34,950 nt of DNA from Cytophagia bacterium. Lineage in GTDB: Bacteria > Bacteroidota > Bacteroidia > UBA7662. The first letter of the stretch is position 1, and the number at the start of each line of letters is the position of its first letter. The notes beneath the pieces are model-generated. The model worked only from the letters and a program-made list of their open reading frames with translations. It made no database searches and was not told where the DNA came from. This document shows positions 8,548 to 17,062 of the stretch, one piece after another. The translations under genes were made by a program, and so were the position numbers. The stretch lies in assembly GCA_009926405.1 (NCBI GenBank), contig RFOZ01000004.1, forward strand, positions 1 to 34,950. Reading direction: 5' to 3'.

Positions 8548-9095
8548 GCCTTTGAATCCGGGTCATTTTCCCCTGGATTGACCTCCTGAAAAATTGAACG
8601 AAGTTCATGGGCTTCGCTCGGCTTCATACGTCCCCCCAAGACCAATCGCAATTGGCGTCGCCTTAGAGCACCCTGGAATTGTTTGATTTCGTCCGGGGTT
8701 TCTGGTTGCAAATCAGGGACGGCGGTTGGTTGACCGGCATCGTCCACAGCCACAAACGTGAAGTAAGCTTGGTTGCAAAGGTGTCGAATCCCCTGGGGGA
8801 TGTTTTCGCACCAAACTTCCAAACGTACCTCCATGGAGGTTTGGAAAGCGCGTGTAACGGTGGCGGTCATGTTCACAAGGTTGCCCAAGCGGATGGCTCG
8901 GTTAAAGCTCACATTATCGACGCTAGCCGTTACAACGATACGGTTGGCATGTTTTTGCGCAGCAATGGCGGCACAGATATCCATCCAATGCAAAAGCCTT
9001 CCCCCCATCAAGTTGTTTAGGGTATTGGTGTCGTTTGGCAAAACCAGTTCGTTCATAACGGTCTGGGAATGCGTTGGGGATTTGGTTGGGCGCAT
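8544..9095 (-). CDS. Acyl-CoA thioesterase, hotdog fold
   Basis: Starting at the ATG at 9095 the protein has 183 residues. The ORF-track start at 9239 would add 48 unconserved residues lying inside the upstream gene. The N-terminal part has the acyl-CoA hydrolase (YciA/BFIT-like) signature 'NTLNNLMGGRLLHWMD', which bears the usual catalytic Asn and Asp, and 'VDNVSFNRAIRLGNLV' is the second half of the hotdog core. It should hydrolyse acyl-CoA to free acid and CoA. It is the last gene of the ferredoxin-ddl-PASTA-T9SS run, 4 bp after the stop of the T9SS gene. The family is widespread, so the chain-length preference cannot be read from sequence. Confidence 0.9.
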   Translation of the reverse strand: MRPTKSPTHSQTVMNELVLPNDTNTLNNLMGGRLLHWMDICAAIAAQKHANRIVVTASVDNVSFNRAIRLGNLVNMTATVTRAFQTSMEVRLEVWCENIPQGIRHLCNQAYFTFVAVDDAGQPTAVPDLQPETPDEIKQFQGALRRRQLRLVLGGRMKPSEAHELRSIFQEVNPGENDPDSKA

Positions 9096-9099
9096 AGAA

Positions 9100-10959
9100 T
9101 TAGGATACAATGATTTTGAAACAACGGACCTTGCCGTCCTGCGTTCGCACTTCAAGGAAGTACAGACCCGCCGAGGGAATCCCCGTGGGACGAAAGGCCC
9201 AAGCGCGGAGACCCTCCGAAGGTTCCTCCCAAGGATCAAGGGATTCTATCTGACCACCCATCCTTCGCCCGTTTAAGTCGTACAAACTCATCTGCTGAGG
9301 AGGAGATAAACCTTTGTAAATCAAAGGTTCCTGGTTTGGATTCCATGGATTGGGATAACAAATTTTTGAAAGCGGAGGTTCTGTTGATGCGATCGATGCA
9401 GGGTATCGAAATGGGCCTCCCAGAACCGGTCGTATCATCCATGAACCCGCGATTGAGGACTCTTCCCAGATGCCTTGGGTATTATACCAGCGGTTGTAAC
9501 GGACAAGGGTATCGTTGCGGTCCAATCCGATGTTAAGAAGACCGGATGTTTCTTGTTGCCAACCTACATAAAACGAATCGGCAACCGGCAAGGGTGGATC
9601 AATTCCAAAAAACACAAAATGCCCCAGGCTATCGCCGTAAACCGGACGGTAAGGAATGCTTGAACGGTAGAGTTCCTGGGAACCACGCCCTCTTTCTTGG
9701 ACTTGGGACCAGACTTTGAGAACAAAGAGTTCGTTGGCTGCGTTGGCAGCTGCTTGGGTGAAGTACATCCAAACCCCTCGAAGCGAATCGGGTTGGGCAA
9801 GCCAAAATTTATAGGCGACCGAACCCGCCACCACGTTGATACCGTACCCCGTTTCGGCTGTACCATCGTCGTAGGCCAGGTAATTCCAACAACGAATGGA
9901 TTCGCGCATGGTATCGTTGGCTGGATTAACATCGCCTGGGGCCTGAGCCAAGTATTCCAAAACCAAATCCAAACTATCCCCCATCGCGTTGGGAACATCA
10001 AAACGGGGATAAACCATGCCGAAATTTTGGGCCGTTCCAAGGTTGGGTAGGTTGAGTACCGGACTGTTAAACCAAGGGGAACTCCGTCCGTTTTGCAAAA
10101 CCTTGTATTGATGGGATACCGATGTCGCAACGCCGTTGTTGGTTAAATCGTAACCATGCAGAGGGTTTAGAAATCGCAGCGTATCCCCCATCAATTGGTT
10201 GAGCGGCATGCTACGGTACGGCCGGAGGTACAGGGCATTGGTATGCACGGGTGAGACATCATTGCGCAAAGAGTCCCCTGCATTCCGGCCGCTGCCAAAG
10301 CGCACATAGTCCATATGCCAAACATCCACCAAACCCGTCAAAGAACCGTGGGTGGACCACCGCATAACAAACCCATCGTAAAGAAAACCGGTATCCCTAA
10401 CCGGGATCATGACCGTTTTAAAGGGCTGAATCGAACTTCCCAAGGCGTACCAAACCCTTTGCCAAACCCCGGTGCGCGTCCTGAATTCCAACAAAAACGA
10501 ATCCACCGGTTCGGGGGCCTCACACCACCCCGCTGGTTGATACGAAAAACTGAGGTACAAGGAATCTTGGACCAGGTACGAACCCAATCGTAAGGGAAGG
10601 GATTGCAGACGATCGGCGCGGCCTACTGCCAACAAGGAGGAGCCATCGTAGGGGTAACCGGCCGAGTCCAACCCGTCAAAGGTCACAAAACCCTGCGATG
10701 GGGGTCGCACGGCCATATCGTTGTTGCGGTAAACGGATGAATATTGCCAAAGCGCCACCCTGGGTCTGGCCCCGGTGTAGGAGAAATCATCCTCAAATGG
10801 CAAATCAAGGGTGTCCTGGAGTCTAAAAGCTCCATAGTTTGGAGCCACCCAGGCCCTTGGGTTTCTCGTCGGCGGCATCGTGACCTCCTGACCCCTGGCA
10901 CCCAGGAAACAAAACAGGCCGGCAATCCATACCGGTAGAAAAATTAGTCGGCTAGCCAT
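9100..10959 (-). CDS. Secreted protein with T9SS type A sorting domain
   Basis: The 619-residue protein has a signal peptide (about 1-23, 'FLGARG'). The body is beta-rich with no domain I recognise; it includes segments around 'DDFSYTGARP' and 'HMDYVRFG' often seen in Bacteroidota extracellular proteins. The last about 85 residues are a type A sorting domain, with 'CYPNPWNP', 'MSLYDLNGRRM' and 'GIPSAGLYFLEVRTQDGKV', ending 'CFKIIVS'. It should cross the outer membrane through the type IX system and be attached to the surface or released. It overlaps the upstream PASTA gene by 16 bp, so it is probably co-expressed with cell-wall genes. Its function is unknown. Confidence 0.88.
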   Translation of the reverse strand: MASRLIFLPVWIAGLFCFLGARGQEVTMPPTRNPRAWVAPNYGAFRLQDTLDLPFEDDFSYTGARPRVALWQYSSVYRNNDMAVRPPSQGFVTFDGLDSAGYPYDGSSLLAVGRADRLQSLPLRLGSYLVQDSLYLSFSYQPAGWCEAPEPVDSFLLEFRTRTGVWQRVWYALGSSIQPFKTVMIPVRDTGFLYDGFVMRWSTHGSLTGLVDVWHMDYVRFGSGRNAGDSLRNDVSPVHTNALYLRPYRSMPLNQLMGDTLRFLNPLHGYDLTNNGVATSVSHQYKVLQNGRSSPWFNSPVLNLPNLGTAQNFGMVYPRFDVPNAMGDSLDLVLEYLAQAPGDVNPANDTMRESIRCWNYLAYDDGTAETGYGINVVAGSVAYKFWLAQPDSLRGVWMYFTQAAANAANELFVLKVWSQVQERGRGSQELYRSSIPYRPVYGDSLGHFVFFGIDPPLPVADSFYVGWQQETSGLLNIGLDRNDTLVRYNRWYNTQGIWEESSIAGSWMIRPVLGGPFRYPASIASTEPPLSKICYPNPWNPNQEPLIYKGLSPPQQMSLYDLNGRRMGGQIESLDPWEEPSEGLRAWAFRPTGIPSAGLYFLEVRTQDGKVRCFKIIVS

Positions 10960-11687
10960 AGGTCCACAAAATCCAACGCACGAACCTGCGATCCATTGCC
11001 TCCTGCCATCGGACGCTGGCGAACGATGAGGGCCTGACTACTATCCCCCACCGTTCCCAAGTAATGCACGGAACCCAGAGACAACGAGGATTCGGCCAGG
11101 AAAATCCTGGCTTCGTCCAAGGTTAACCCCGTCAAATTGGGGACCTCCACCAGCGAATCCGAATTGTTAAACCCAACCAACAAATCAATAACACTTCCTT
11201 TGGGCAGCATTTGGCCTGTGCGTACTTCCCTGCCTTTGTGTTGACCTCCAAGCACGACCTGGTGAGCCAGGTCAGGCTTCATAATTAACTGCCCAACCAC
11301 AAAACCCTTGTTGGTCAAATCCATGGTGGCTTTGCGCAAGGACAAGTCGGTCAAGTCAGGTACGGGCATGGACGGTAAATCCGAGAGGTTCAAGGTCAAA
11401 TAAACCGTGCGACCGCTCTTGACTTGGAAACCAGAGTCGGGGTCACTCAGGACCACCGCCGAAGGATCCAGGCCTTCGGCATAAACAGAATCCACAACCA
11501 TGAACCGAAGACCCCGGTCTTCTAATTCCCTTTGGGCATCTTCGAGGGATAACCCGCGCAATGCCGGAACAGAAATCGCATCTCCATGCGATGTATACCA
11601 ACCCAAGGTACCCCAAACAACCAGGGCCAAGAGGGCATTAAAGCCAAGGAAAATCACCAAAAACCGACGAAAAGGATGCTGAGTCAT
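10944..11687 (-). CDS. Membrane-anchored protein with three PASTA domains
   Basis: The protein has 247 residues. A short cytoplasmic tail is followed by one membrane helix (about 9-30), then three PASTA repeats at about 37-100, 106-172 and 178-245. Each shows the 'VPxLxGLSLxxA' opening (for example 'VPALRGLSLEDAQ', 'VPNLTGLTLDEAR'). PASTA domains bind muropeptides or beta-lactams in penicillin-binding proteins and PknB-type kinases; here there is no kinase or transpeptidase domain. Its ATG overlaps the stop of the ligase gene (ATGA), so it is translationally coupled to it. An envelope role linked to peptidoglycan is a reasonable inference, but ligand binding is unproven. Confidence 0.9.
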   Translation of the reverse strand: MTQHPFRRFLVIFLGFNALLALVVWGTLGWYTSHGDAISVPALRGLSLEDAQRELEDRGLRFMVVDSVYAEGLDPSAVVLSDPDSGFQVKSGRTVYLTLNLSDLPSMPVPDLTDLSLRKATMDLTNKGFVVGQLIMKPDLAHQVVLGGQHKGREVRTGQMLPKGSVIDLLVGFNNSDSLVEVPNLTGLTLDEARIFLAESSLSLGSVHYLGTVGDSSQALIVRQRPMAGGNGSQVRALDFVDLWLAD

Positions 11688-14380
11688 GGCTTGGTTCCGG
11701 AGTTAAAAAGGTTGGCTCTTTGAAGGCCCCTTTCAATGAGTTGAGCAATGAATTGGTGAGGTGTGTACTGAGCCAGGGCAGCTTGGTGATAAATACAAGT
11801 GGCAGGGGTCATCCCCGGCAACGAATTAATTTCTATGATGTGAACCACCGGCGGGCCCATCGCTGGAATGCTTACAAAGGCGTCAATGCGGCAATAACCC
11901 TCCACCCCTGTCCATTCTGCGGCATGACGGAGTTCTTCCTGAACCCGTTCCATGATTTCGGCTTGGCGTCCCGAATCGCTCGAAAAGCGTGCCGGGGTGA
12001 TATTGGTTCCCTGTCCCGCCAAGAATTTTTCTTCAAGGCTCAAGATGCCCGATCCGGCTATGCTTTCGGAGGGCTCAAAAACCTCAAATTCACGTTGACC
12101 ATTGGGCAAGGAGCGAATCATCATAGCCCCGGTGATTTCAAGGAAATGATCACCATCCCGTGCCTGTATAAATTGTTCCAACAAAAAACGATGGGCCACT
12201 CCGAACAGTTCAGGATCATGGATACCCAAGCGATCAGCCGATTCTTTGGGCCACGTTCCTTCTTCGCGAAAACAAAGCTGGGCATAGGCTTCCAAGTCAA
12301 GGATGTTCTCCAGACGACATACCCCGGTTGAACAACCATCATCCACCGGTTTTGCGACGAGGGGCCAAGAACCTAAGCCCTGAACCCACGGACTTTTGGC
12401 CTCCGAAAACCAAAACGCTTTGTCCACCAACCATTGCTCTGCGACCGACATTCCATGAGCGGATAATAACCGACCTGTGGCGTATTTGTCAATGGTCAAG
12501 GCACTGCTCGCCGGCCCGGAACCGTTGTAGGGTATCCCCAATTCCTCGAGACGCTTTTGGATCGTTCCATCTTCCCCGGGTCGTCCGTGCAACGCAATAA
12601 AAACAAAATCGACCAGCTGGGGTAACCTTTCCCACGATACCGCGACGGCTTTTTCCAAAGAATGAGGGGCATAAACAGAAAGCACCTCCTCAAAATCCTT
12701 GCGGATTCTGTGAAGGATGGGGGGTCTCTCCTTGCCTTCCAAACCACGCACAATGTCATCGGCATGGTCTTTGAGATGCAAGTGCATGGGCAATTGATGA
12801 AGATTCCACTGAGAATCCGAACCACTTAGAAACAAACTAACCGGTTCCATTCCTTCCATGGAACTTAGTTTTTCGAAGATGTTTCGGCCTGATTCCACGG
12901 AGATATGACGTTCAGAGGAATAGCCACCCATCAATACACCGACTCGTAGTCGCTTTTGGGAATTTTCACGACGGATCTTACCAAAATGATCCAACCTTTG
13001 GGCTAACAAACGAGCTGCCGATAAGCCCGGTTGGGCCTTTATCCGCGCATCCAACGAAATGCGAATCAGATAAGTCAAAAAGGCAGAAGGACTCAGACCC
13101 AATTCAGCGGCTTGTTGAAAGAAAAAAGAAGAGGGCATCATGCCCGATGTGGTGTTGGGATCGTTGAGGACGATTCGTCCGTTGTTGCAATAAAACCCGT
13201 CGATACGGGCATAGACCTCCAAATCAAAAGATACAAAGAGCCGAACGCATTCTTTGCGTAGTTCTTCAATGGCTTCCTCGGGCAAATCAATCGGTGTTTT
13301 TTTGCGGGCAAAACCCGGTAAATATTTCGACCGATAATCGTAGAATTTTGCTGTGGGGACAATTTCAGTGGGTGGCAAAGCGGCCGCCGAACCGTCTGGT
13401 TTTTGGAGTACAATGCACGAAAACTCCTTGCCGATCAAAATTTCTTCGATGAGCACTTCGGTTTCGGCATCTTGTGCTTCCAGATAACACAAGGTTCCCG
13501 AAGGCTGGGCTTGTAGCCAAGCCATCCACTCGTTGGGGCTTTCCCAAAAAAGTTGATGCTCCAAGTCCCTGGCTGGAAATCCGGGGCCGCTTCGAAAATC
13601 AGCCAAGGTTTCCAAGGCGGATGGTCCACGACGTAGCCAGGCATCCCGCTCCAACCGAACACAAAAAAAGGCGCGATCCAAGGCTTCTTCCAGGGAGTCT
13701 TTGTTAACTGTTTCCAGGACGGATAAACCAACACTGCTCCCTTGGTTGGCGGATTTGACAACGCATCCGGATGGAAAGTCCTTGGCAATCGTGGTCAACA
13801 ATGCCTGACGATCTGTGGAATTGGCATAGACCCAAGCGCTCCGGTCCACTTTGGCAAAGCGAGGCACCTGCCAACCCGCGGCCTGCATTTGTTCCCGCTG
13901 CTTGACCTTGTTCATACCCCATGCGCCGGCAACGGGACCACAACCTGAATAGGGCAATCCCAAAAAATCCAGCATGGATTGCACGCGGCCATCTTCCCCG
14001 TTCCGACCATGCAGAGCCAGGAAAGCAAAATCGATGCGTTCAGGGAGTTTTTCCCATGCCAAGGGCTCTCCAATCGCTTTTAGCCAACCTTCGGCTTGGT
14101 CTGCGTTGTAAGGGATTTGTTCGGCGTAGGGCAACCAAACCAGTGAACCGGTGGGATTTTGTTGAGCTGGGTAAAAATCGCGCAGACTGCCTTTGTACAA
14201 ATACGACCAATCCAGCAAAACCAATTTCCCAAAAGAATCCACCAAAAAGGGGGAAACCTCAAAAATGGATTTATCGAGAGTATCGTAGACCGTGCGCCCT
14301 CCGGCAAAAGAAACTTCGCGCTCGCGGGAATTACCACCGAGCAAGACGCCTATTCGAATTTTTGGATGGGTTGGCTTCAA
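11684..14380 (-). CDS. Tandem fusion of two D-alanine-D-alanine ligase (ATP-grasp) modules
   Basis: Starting at TTG 14380 the protein has 898 residues, against about 300-360 for a usual Ddl. The start is chosen because TTG overlaps the ferredoxin TGA (TTGA) and lies just before the first conserved strand; the ORF-track start at 14524 lies inside the ferredoxin gene. Module 1 (about 8-450) has 'GGNSREREVSF', 'HGRNGEDG', 'GSSVG' and 'PTAKFYDYRSKY', but its metal-binding end reads 'NDPNTTSGMM', with Asp in place of the usual Glu. Module 2 (about 478-885) has 'GGYSSERHIS', 'HGRPGEDG', 'GCSTGV' and the classical 'EINSLPGMTP', but no clear Y-x-K-Y loop. Each module also has an insertion after the GSSVG loop. 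Both may be active, or they may have divided the work. The PASTA gene follows with a 4-bp overlap. Confidence 0.9.
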   Translation of the reverse strand: MKPTHPKIRIGVLLGGNSREREVSFAGGRTVYDTLDKSIFEVSPFLVDSFGKLVLLDWSYLYKGSLRDFYPAQQNPTGSLVWLPYAEQIPYNADQAEGWLKAIGEPLAWEKLPERIDFAFLALHGRNGEDGRVQSMLDFLGLPYSGCGPVAGAWGMNKVKQREQMQAAGWQVPRFAKVDRSAWVYANSTDRQALLTTIAKDFPSGCVVKSANQGSSVGLSVLETVNKDSLEEALDRAFFCVRLERDAWLRRGPSALETLADFRSGPGFPARDLEHQLFWESPNEWMAWLQAQPSGTLCYLEAQDAETEVLIEEILIGKEFSCIVLQKPDGSAAALPPTEIVPTAKFYDYRSKYLPGFARKKTPIDLPEEAIEELRKECVRLFVSFDLEVYARIDGFYCNNGRIVLNDPNTTSGMMPSSFFFQQAAELGLSPSAFLTYLIRISLDARIKAQPGLSAARLLAQRLDHFGKIRRENSQKRLRVGVLMGGYSSERHISVESGRNIFEKLSSMEGMEPVSLFLSGSDSQWNLHQLPMHLHLKDHADDIVRGLEGKERPPILHRIRKDFEEVLSVYAPHSLEKAVAVSWERLPQLVDFVFIALHGRPGEDGTIQKRLEELGIPYNGSGPASSALTIDKYATGRLLSAHGMSVAEQWLVDKAFWFSEAKSPWVQGLGSWPLVAKPVDDGCSTGVCRLENILDLEAYAQLCFREEGTWPKESADRLGIHDPELFGVAHRFLLEQFIQARDGDHFLEITGAMMIRSLPNGQREFEVFEPSESIAGSGILSLEEKFLAGQGTNITPARFSSDSGRQAEIMERVQEELRHAAEWTGVEGYCRIDAFVSIPAMGPPVVHIIEINSLPGMTPATCIYHQAALAQYTPHQFIAQLIERGLQRANLFNSGTKP

Positions 14381-14736
14381 GGTTGGGCCTGGTCGTGGAG
14401 GTATTGTTTGCGATTCAAGAGGGTTTCGGTTGATTCGCGGCGATCCGGGTCCGGTACACAGCAATCCACCGGACAGACCGCCGCGCATTGCGGCTCTTCG
14501 TGAAAGCCCTCGCATTCGGTGCACTTGTCCGGTACGATAAAATAAATATCGTCCGAGACCGGTGTTTGCTCATCGTTGGCATGGGTGGTGCTGCCGTCGG
14601 GTCGTAGGACCAATCCACGGAGGGCGGTCCCCTGAGCATAGTTCCAGGAAACACCGCCTTCGTAAATCGCATTGTTGGGGCATTCGGGTTCGCAGGCCCC
14701 GCAATTAATGCACTGGTCGGTGATGATAATGGCCAT
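14377..14736 (-). CDS. Ferredoxin with two 4Fe-4S clusters
   Basis: The 119-residue protein has two cluster motifs. The first is CxxCxxCxxxCP (C9, C12, C15, C19), and the second is CxxC-x8-CxxxCP (C72, C75, C84, C88). The long second spacer is typical of the Allochromatium-type (Alvin) ferredoxins. An insertion of about 40 residues separates the two halves and a charged tail follows. It should act as a low-potential electron carrier in the cytoplasm. It is divergent from the acyl-CoA reductase gene (35 bp apart), a pairing common in Bacteroidota. Its TGA overlaps the TTG start of the double ligase gene. Confidence 0.95.
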   Translation of the reverse strand: MAIIITDQCINCGACEPECPNNAIYEGGVSWNYAQGTALRGLVLRPDGSTTHANDEQTPVSDDIYFIVPDKCTECEGFHEEPQCAAVCPVDCCVPDPDRRESTETLLNRKQYLHDQAQP

Positions 14737-14754
14737 GGATTCCTATTTTCTTTG

Positions 14755-14762
14755 CAAATTTA
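14755..14762 (-). promoter_or_regulatory. Candidate -7 promoter box of the ferredoxin-ligase operon
   Basis: Read on the minus strand this is TAAATTTG, an exact match to TAnnTTTG, 18 bp before the ferredoxin ATG. It abuts a near-match on the plus strand (TTTCTTTG, 14747-14754) that could serve the divergent acyl-CoA reductase. The two boxes meet at the palindrome TTTGCAAA. Confidence 0.5.
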
Positions 14763-14771
14763 AGCTTTATC

Positions 14772-15887
14772 ATGCCCTCCCCCTCCTCATCTTTTGGCCA
14801 AGTTCGGGAACCTTTGTTAGCCTGGGCTGCCTGGCTAAGACAAAGCCCTCATCAATCGTCCTGGCAGGCTTTTACGGCCCAAACAGCGGCCCTTAACCCT
14901 TGGTTTGAGGAACCCATGGTCCGGCATGCGGTGGAGGCCTGGTCCGAGGCCCTGTCCCCAACCGACGTCGAGGCTTGGCTGACCAAGGCGGAAGACCAGG
15001 CTTGTGCATCCAGAACCTCTTTGGATATTGGCCTGGTCCTACCGGGAAACCTGCCCCTGGTAGGCTTGCACGATGTGTTATGCGTTCTTGTTGCCGGACA
15101 CCGGGCCCAAGTCAAACTTTCGTCAGACGATGCCGGACTGACCCTTTGGGCCTTGGAGGGGTTGTTCAAGGCATGGCCCCCTTATAAATCCGCGGTTCGG
15201 GTGGTGGACAGGGTGGTTCGCCCGGATGCGGTGATTGCCACCGGTTCAGCATCCACCCTGCCTTATTTTGAACAATACTTTGGCCACCTCCCCCGCCTGC
15301 TTCGAGGGCATCGAAATTCAACGGCCATTGTTTGGGGGGACGAAGATGTTACAGACTGGCACGGGTTGGCTTCGGATGTATTCTTGTATTACGGGAAAGG
15401 ATGCAGGAATGTAAGCCGCATCCTCCTTCCCGAAGGATACGATCCCATCCGCTTGTTGGATGGCTTGGGCCAATGGGAATGGCAAGGCCAAAACCATCGG
15501 TACCGCAACAACCTGGATTACCAAATGGCTTTGCAAATCATTGACAGACAGCCGTATTTGCAAAACGGATCCCTGGTCCTTCGCCAAAACCCGGACCCCC
15601 AGTCTCCTTTGGGTGTCCTGCATTGGGATGTCTTCAAAAATTCCTCCGAACTGATGTCGCTGATTCAGCCTTGGCTGCATCAGACCCAGTGTTTTGTTGG
15701 CAAGAACCTCCCCGAACGATTGGATCCTGACGGCGAAATTCAACGTTGGATGGGGCCTGAAAATTGGACGGTTTTTCGGAAGCAATGGACCGGGCTTGGT
15801 CAAACCCAAAAGCCAGGTCTGTTTGATTATGCGGATGGAATAGATACGATGGAATTCCTGCTAAAGCTACAAAATTCAGGTGTTTAG
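14772..15887 (+). CDS. Acyl-CoA reductase, LuxC-like
   Basis: The 371-residue aldehyde-dehydrogenase-fold protein resembles LuxC reductases. It has 'LPGNLPLVGLHDVL' (about 90-103), 'VIATGSASTLPYFEQYF' for nucleotide binding, and the probable catalytic cysteine C211 in 'YYGKGCRNVS'. It would reduce fatty acyl-CoA to aldehyde with NAD(P)H. LuxC proteins are usually about 480 residues, so this is the shorter form typical of Bacteroidota. There are no other lux genes nearby, so bioluminescence is not suggested. The divergent ferredoxin and the thioesterase further down that operon give a loose link to acyl-CoA metabolism. A hairpin separates its end from that of the convergent cysteine desulfurase. 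Confidence 0.85.
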   Translation: MPSPSSSFGQVREPLLAWAAWLRQSPHQSSWQAFTAQTAALNPWFEEPMVRHAVEAWSEALSPTDVEAWLTKAEDQACASRTSLDIGLVLPGNLPLVGLHDVLCVLVAGHRAQVKLSSDDAGLTLWALEGLFKAWPPYKSAVRVVDRVVRPDAVIATGSASTLPYFEQYFGHLPRLLRGHRNSTAIVWGDEDVTDWHGLASDVFLYYGKGCRNVSRILLPEGYDPIRLLDGLGQWEWQGQNHRYRNNLDYQMALQIIDRQPYLQNGSLVLRQNPDPQSPLGVLHWDVFKNSSELMSLIQPWLHQTQCFVGKNLPERLDPDGEIQRWMGPENWTVFRKQWTGLGQTQKPGLFDYADGIDTMEFLLKLQNSGV

Positions 15888-15888
15888 A

Positions 15889-15911
15889 CCTGGGCCCAAA
15901 AATGGCCTAGG
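15889..15911. terminator. Hairpin between convergent acyl-CoA reductase and cysteine desulfurase genes
   Basis: CCTGGGCC and GGCCTAGG can pair over 8 bp with one G-T pair and a 7-base A-rich loop. The hairpin lies directly after one stop codon and contains the other. It is placed like a two-way terminator, but no long T run follows, so factor-independent function is unsure. Confidence 0.4.
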
Positions 15912-17058
15912 CTTCGTGCCAAATTTTGCGGAGGATTTCCACGACACGGTCCATCTCTTCGGCGGTGTTTCGTGAGCCAAGCGAAAATCGAACCGTCGTA
16001 CGATCGGCGGGTACGCCCAATGCTTCCATTACATGGGAACGGGTTTGGGCACCGGAACTGCAAGCACTCCCACCGGATGCACAGACCCCTTCGATATCCA
16101 GGTTGAACAATAACATTTCGCCTTTGGGATGCGGTGGAAACGAAAGACTCAAAATATGGGGTAAACGCGGTCCCTTCCCATCACCATTGAATTCCAGTCC
16201 CGGAATAACCCCTTCAAGGCCTTGACGAAGGCGATCTCGTAGATTCGCCAATCGTTGACGCCGTTCATCCATGGTTTGGATCGCTTTTTCGAGAGCTCGG
16301 GCCATCCCGACAATGCCGGCCAAATTCTCGGTTCCACCTCGCATGTTGCGCTCTTGGGAACCCCCTTGAATCAAGGGACCCCAGGAATGACCCCCACGCA
16401 AATAAATGAACCCGACTCCTTTGGGTCCGTAGAATTTGTGGGCCGATCCACTTACAGAGTGAATTCCCAATTCCTGTAAATTCAAAGGCACGTGGCCCAC
16501 GGTTTGAACCGTGTCCGAATGAAAAAAGGCCTGATACTTATTGCAGAGACCGGCTACCACTTCCAAATCCAGTAAATTGCCCAATTCATTGTTGGCATGC
16601 ATCAAGGTGACCAAGGTCCGGTTGGACGTGCCAAGGTCCTGGGCCAAGAGCATTTCCAGGTTCTTCAAGTCCAAGACACCCTGTTCATTATGCTTTACCC
16701 AATCAACGCGGATACCCCTTAATTGGGCTAAATTTTCCAGGGTATGCGTGATGGCATGATGCTCCAATTTGGATGATATAATGCGTTGAACATCACCTTG
16801 TTCAACGAGATATCGGCAAATCATGTTATCCGATTCGGTCCCCCCGGAGGTAAAAAACAATTCCGATGGGGCACAACCCAAAAGGGCGGCCATGCTCTTG
16901 CGCGCTTTCTCAATTAGAATACGGGTTTCTCGACCCAAAAAATGAATAGAGGAAGGATTCCCGTAACATTGACGCATGGTCTCTGCCATCAGATCCACCA
17001 CCTCCTCATCCATGGGCGTTGTGGCTGCGTTGTCGAGGTAAATACGCTGGGTACTCAT
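15907..17058 (-). CDS. Cysteine desulfurase, IscS/NifS family
   Basis: The 383-residue PLP enzyme has 'YLDNAATTP' at its start, the PLP lysine in 'SAHKFYGPKG' (K208), and the persulfide-carrying cysteine in 'GGSACSSG' (C333). Also present are 'SGGTESDN' and 'HANNELG'. It takes sulfur from cysteine for Fe-S clusters, tRNA thiolation or other uses. It is the last gene of a dapF-glmM-desulfurase run, 4 bp after the mutase stop. No iscU, sufE or other assembly gene is adjacent, so which sulfur pathway it feeds is open. Confidence 0.93.
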   Translation of the reverse strand: MSTQRIYLDNAATTPMDEEVVDLMAETMRQCYGNPSSIHFLGRETRILIEKARKSMAALLGCAPSELFFTSGGTESDNMICRYLVEQGDVQRIISSKLEHHAITHTLENLAQLRGIRVDWVKHNEQGVLDLKNLEMLLAQDLGTSNRTLVTLMHANNELGNLLDLEVVAGLCNKYQAFFHSDTVQTVGHVPLNLQELGIHSVSGSAHKFYGPKGVGFIYLRGGHSWGPLIQGGSQERNMRGGTENLAGIVGMARALEKAIQTMDERRQRLANLRDRLRQGLEGVIPGLEFNGDGKGPRLPHILSLSFPPHPKGEMLLFNLDIEGVCASGGSACSSGAQTRSHVMEALGVPADRTTVRFSLGSRNTAEEMDRVVEILRKIWHEA

Positions 17059-17062
17059 AGGC

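Noticed and set aside
9096-9239. N-terminal extension of the thioesterase ORF
   Set aside because: It overlaps the T9SS type A sorting domain of the upstream gene and precedes the conserved hotdog start.
11720-12331. 203-residue plus-strand ORF inside the double ligase gene
   Set aside because: It is antisense to the conserved ATP-grasp module and has no recognisable motif.
14381-14524. N-terminal extension of the ligase ORF (start at 14524)
   Set aside because: These codons lie inside the ferredoxin's second cluster region in another frame and show no Ddl similarity; TTG 14380 is preferred.
14772-15887. Bioluminescence (lux) function for the LuxC-like reductase
   Set aside because: No luxA, luxB, luxD or luxE is nearby, and such reductases are common in non-luminous Bacteroidota.
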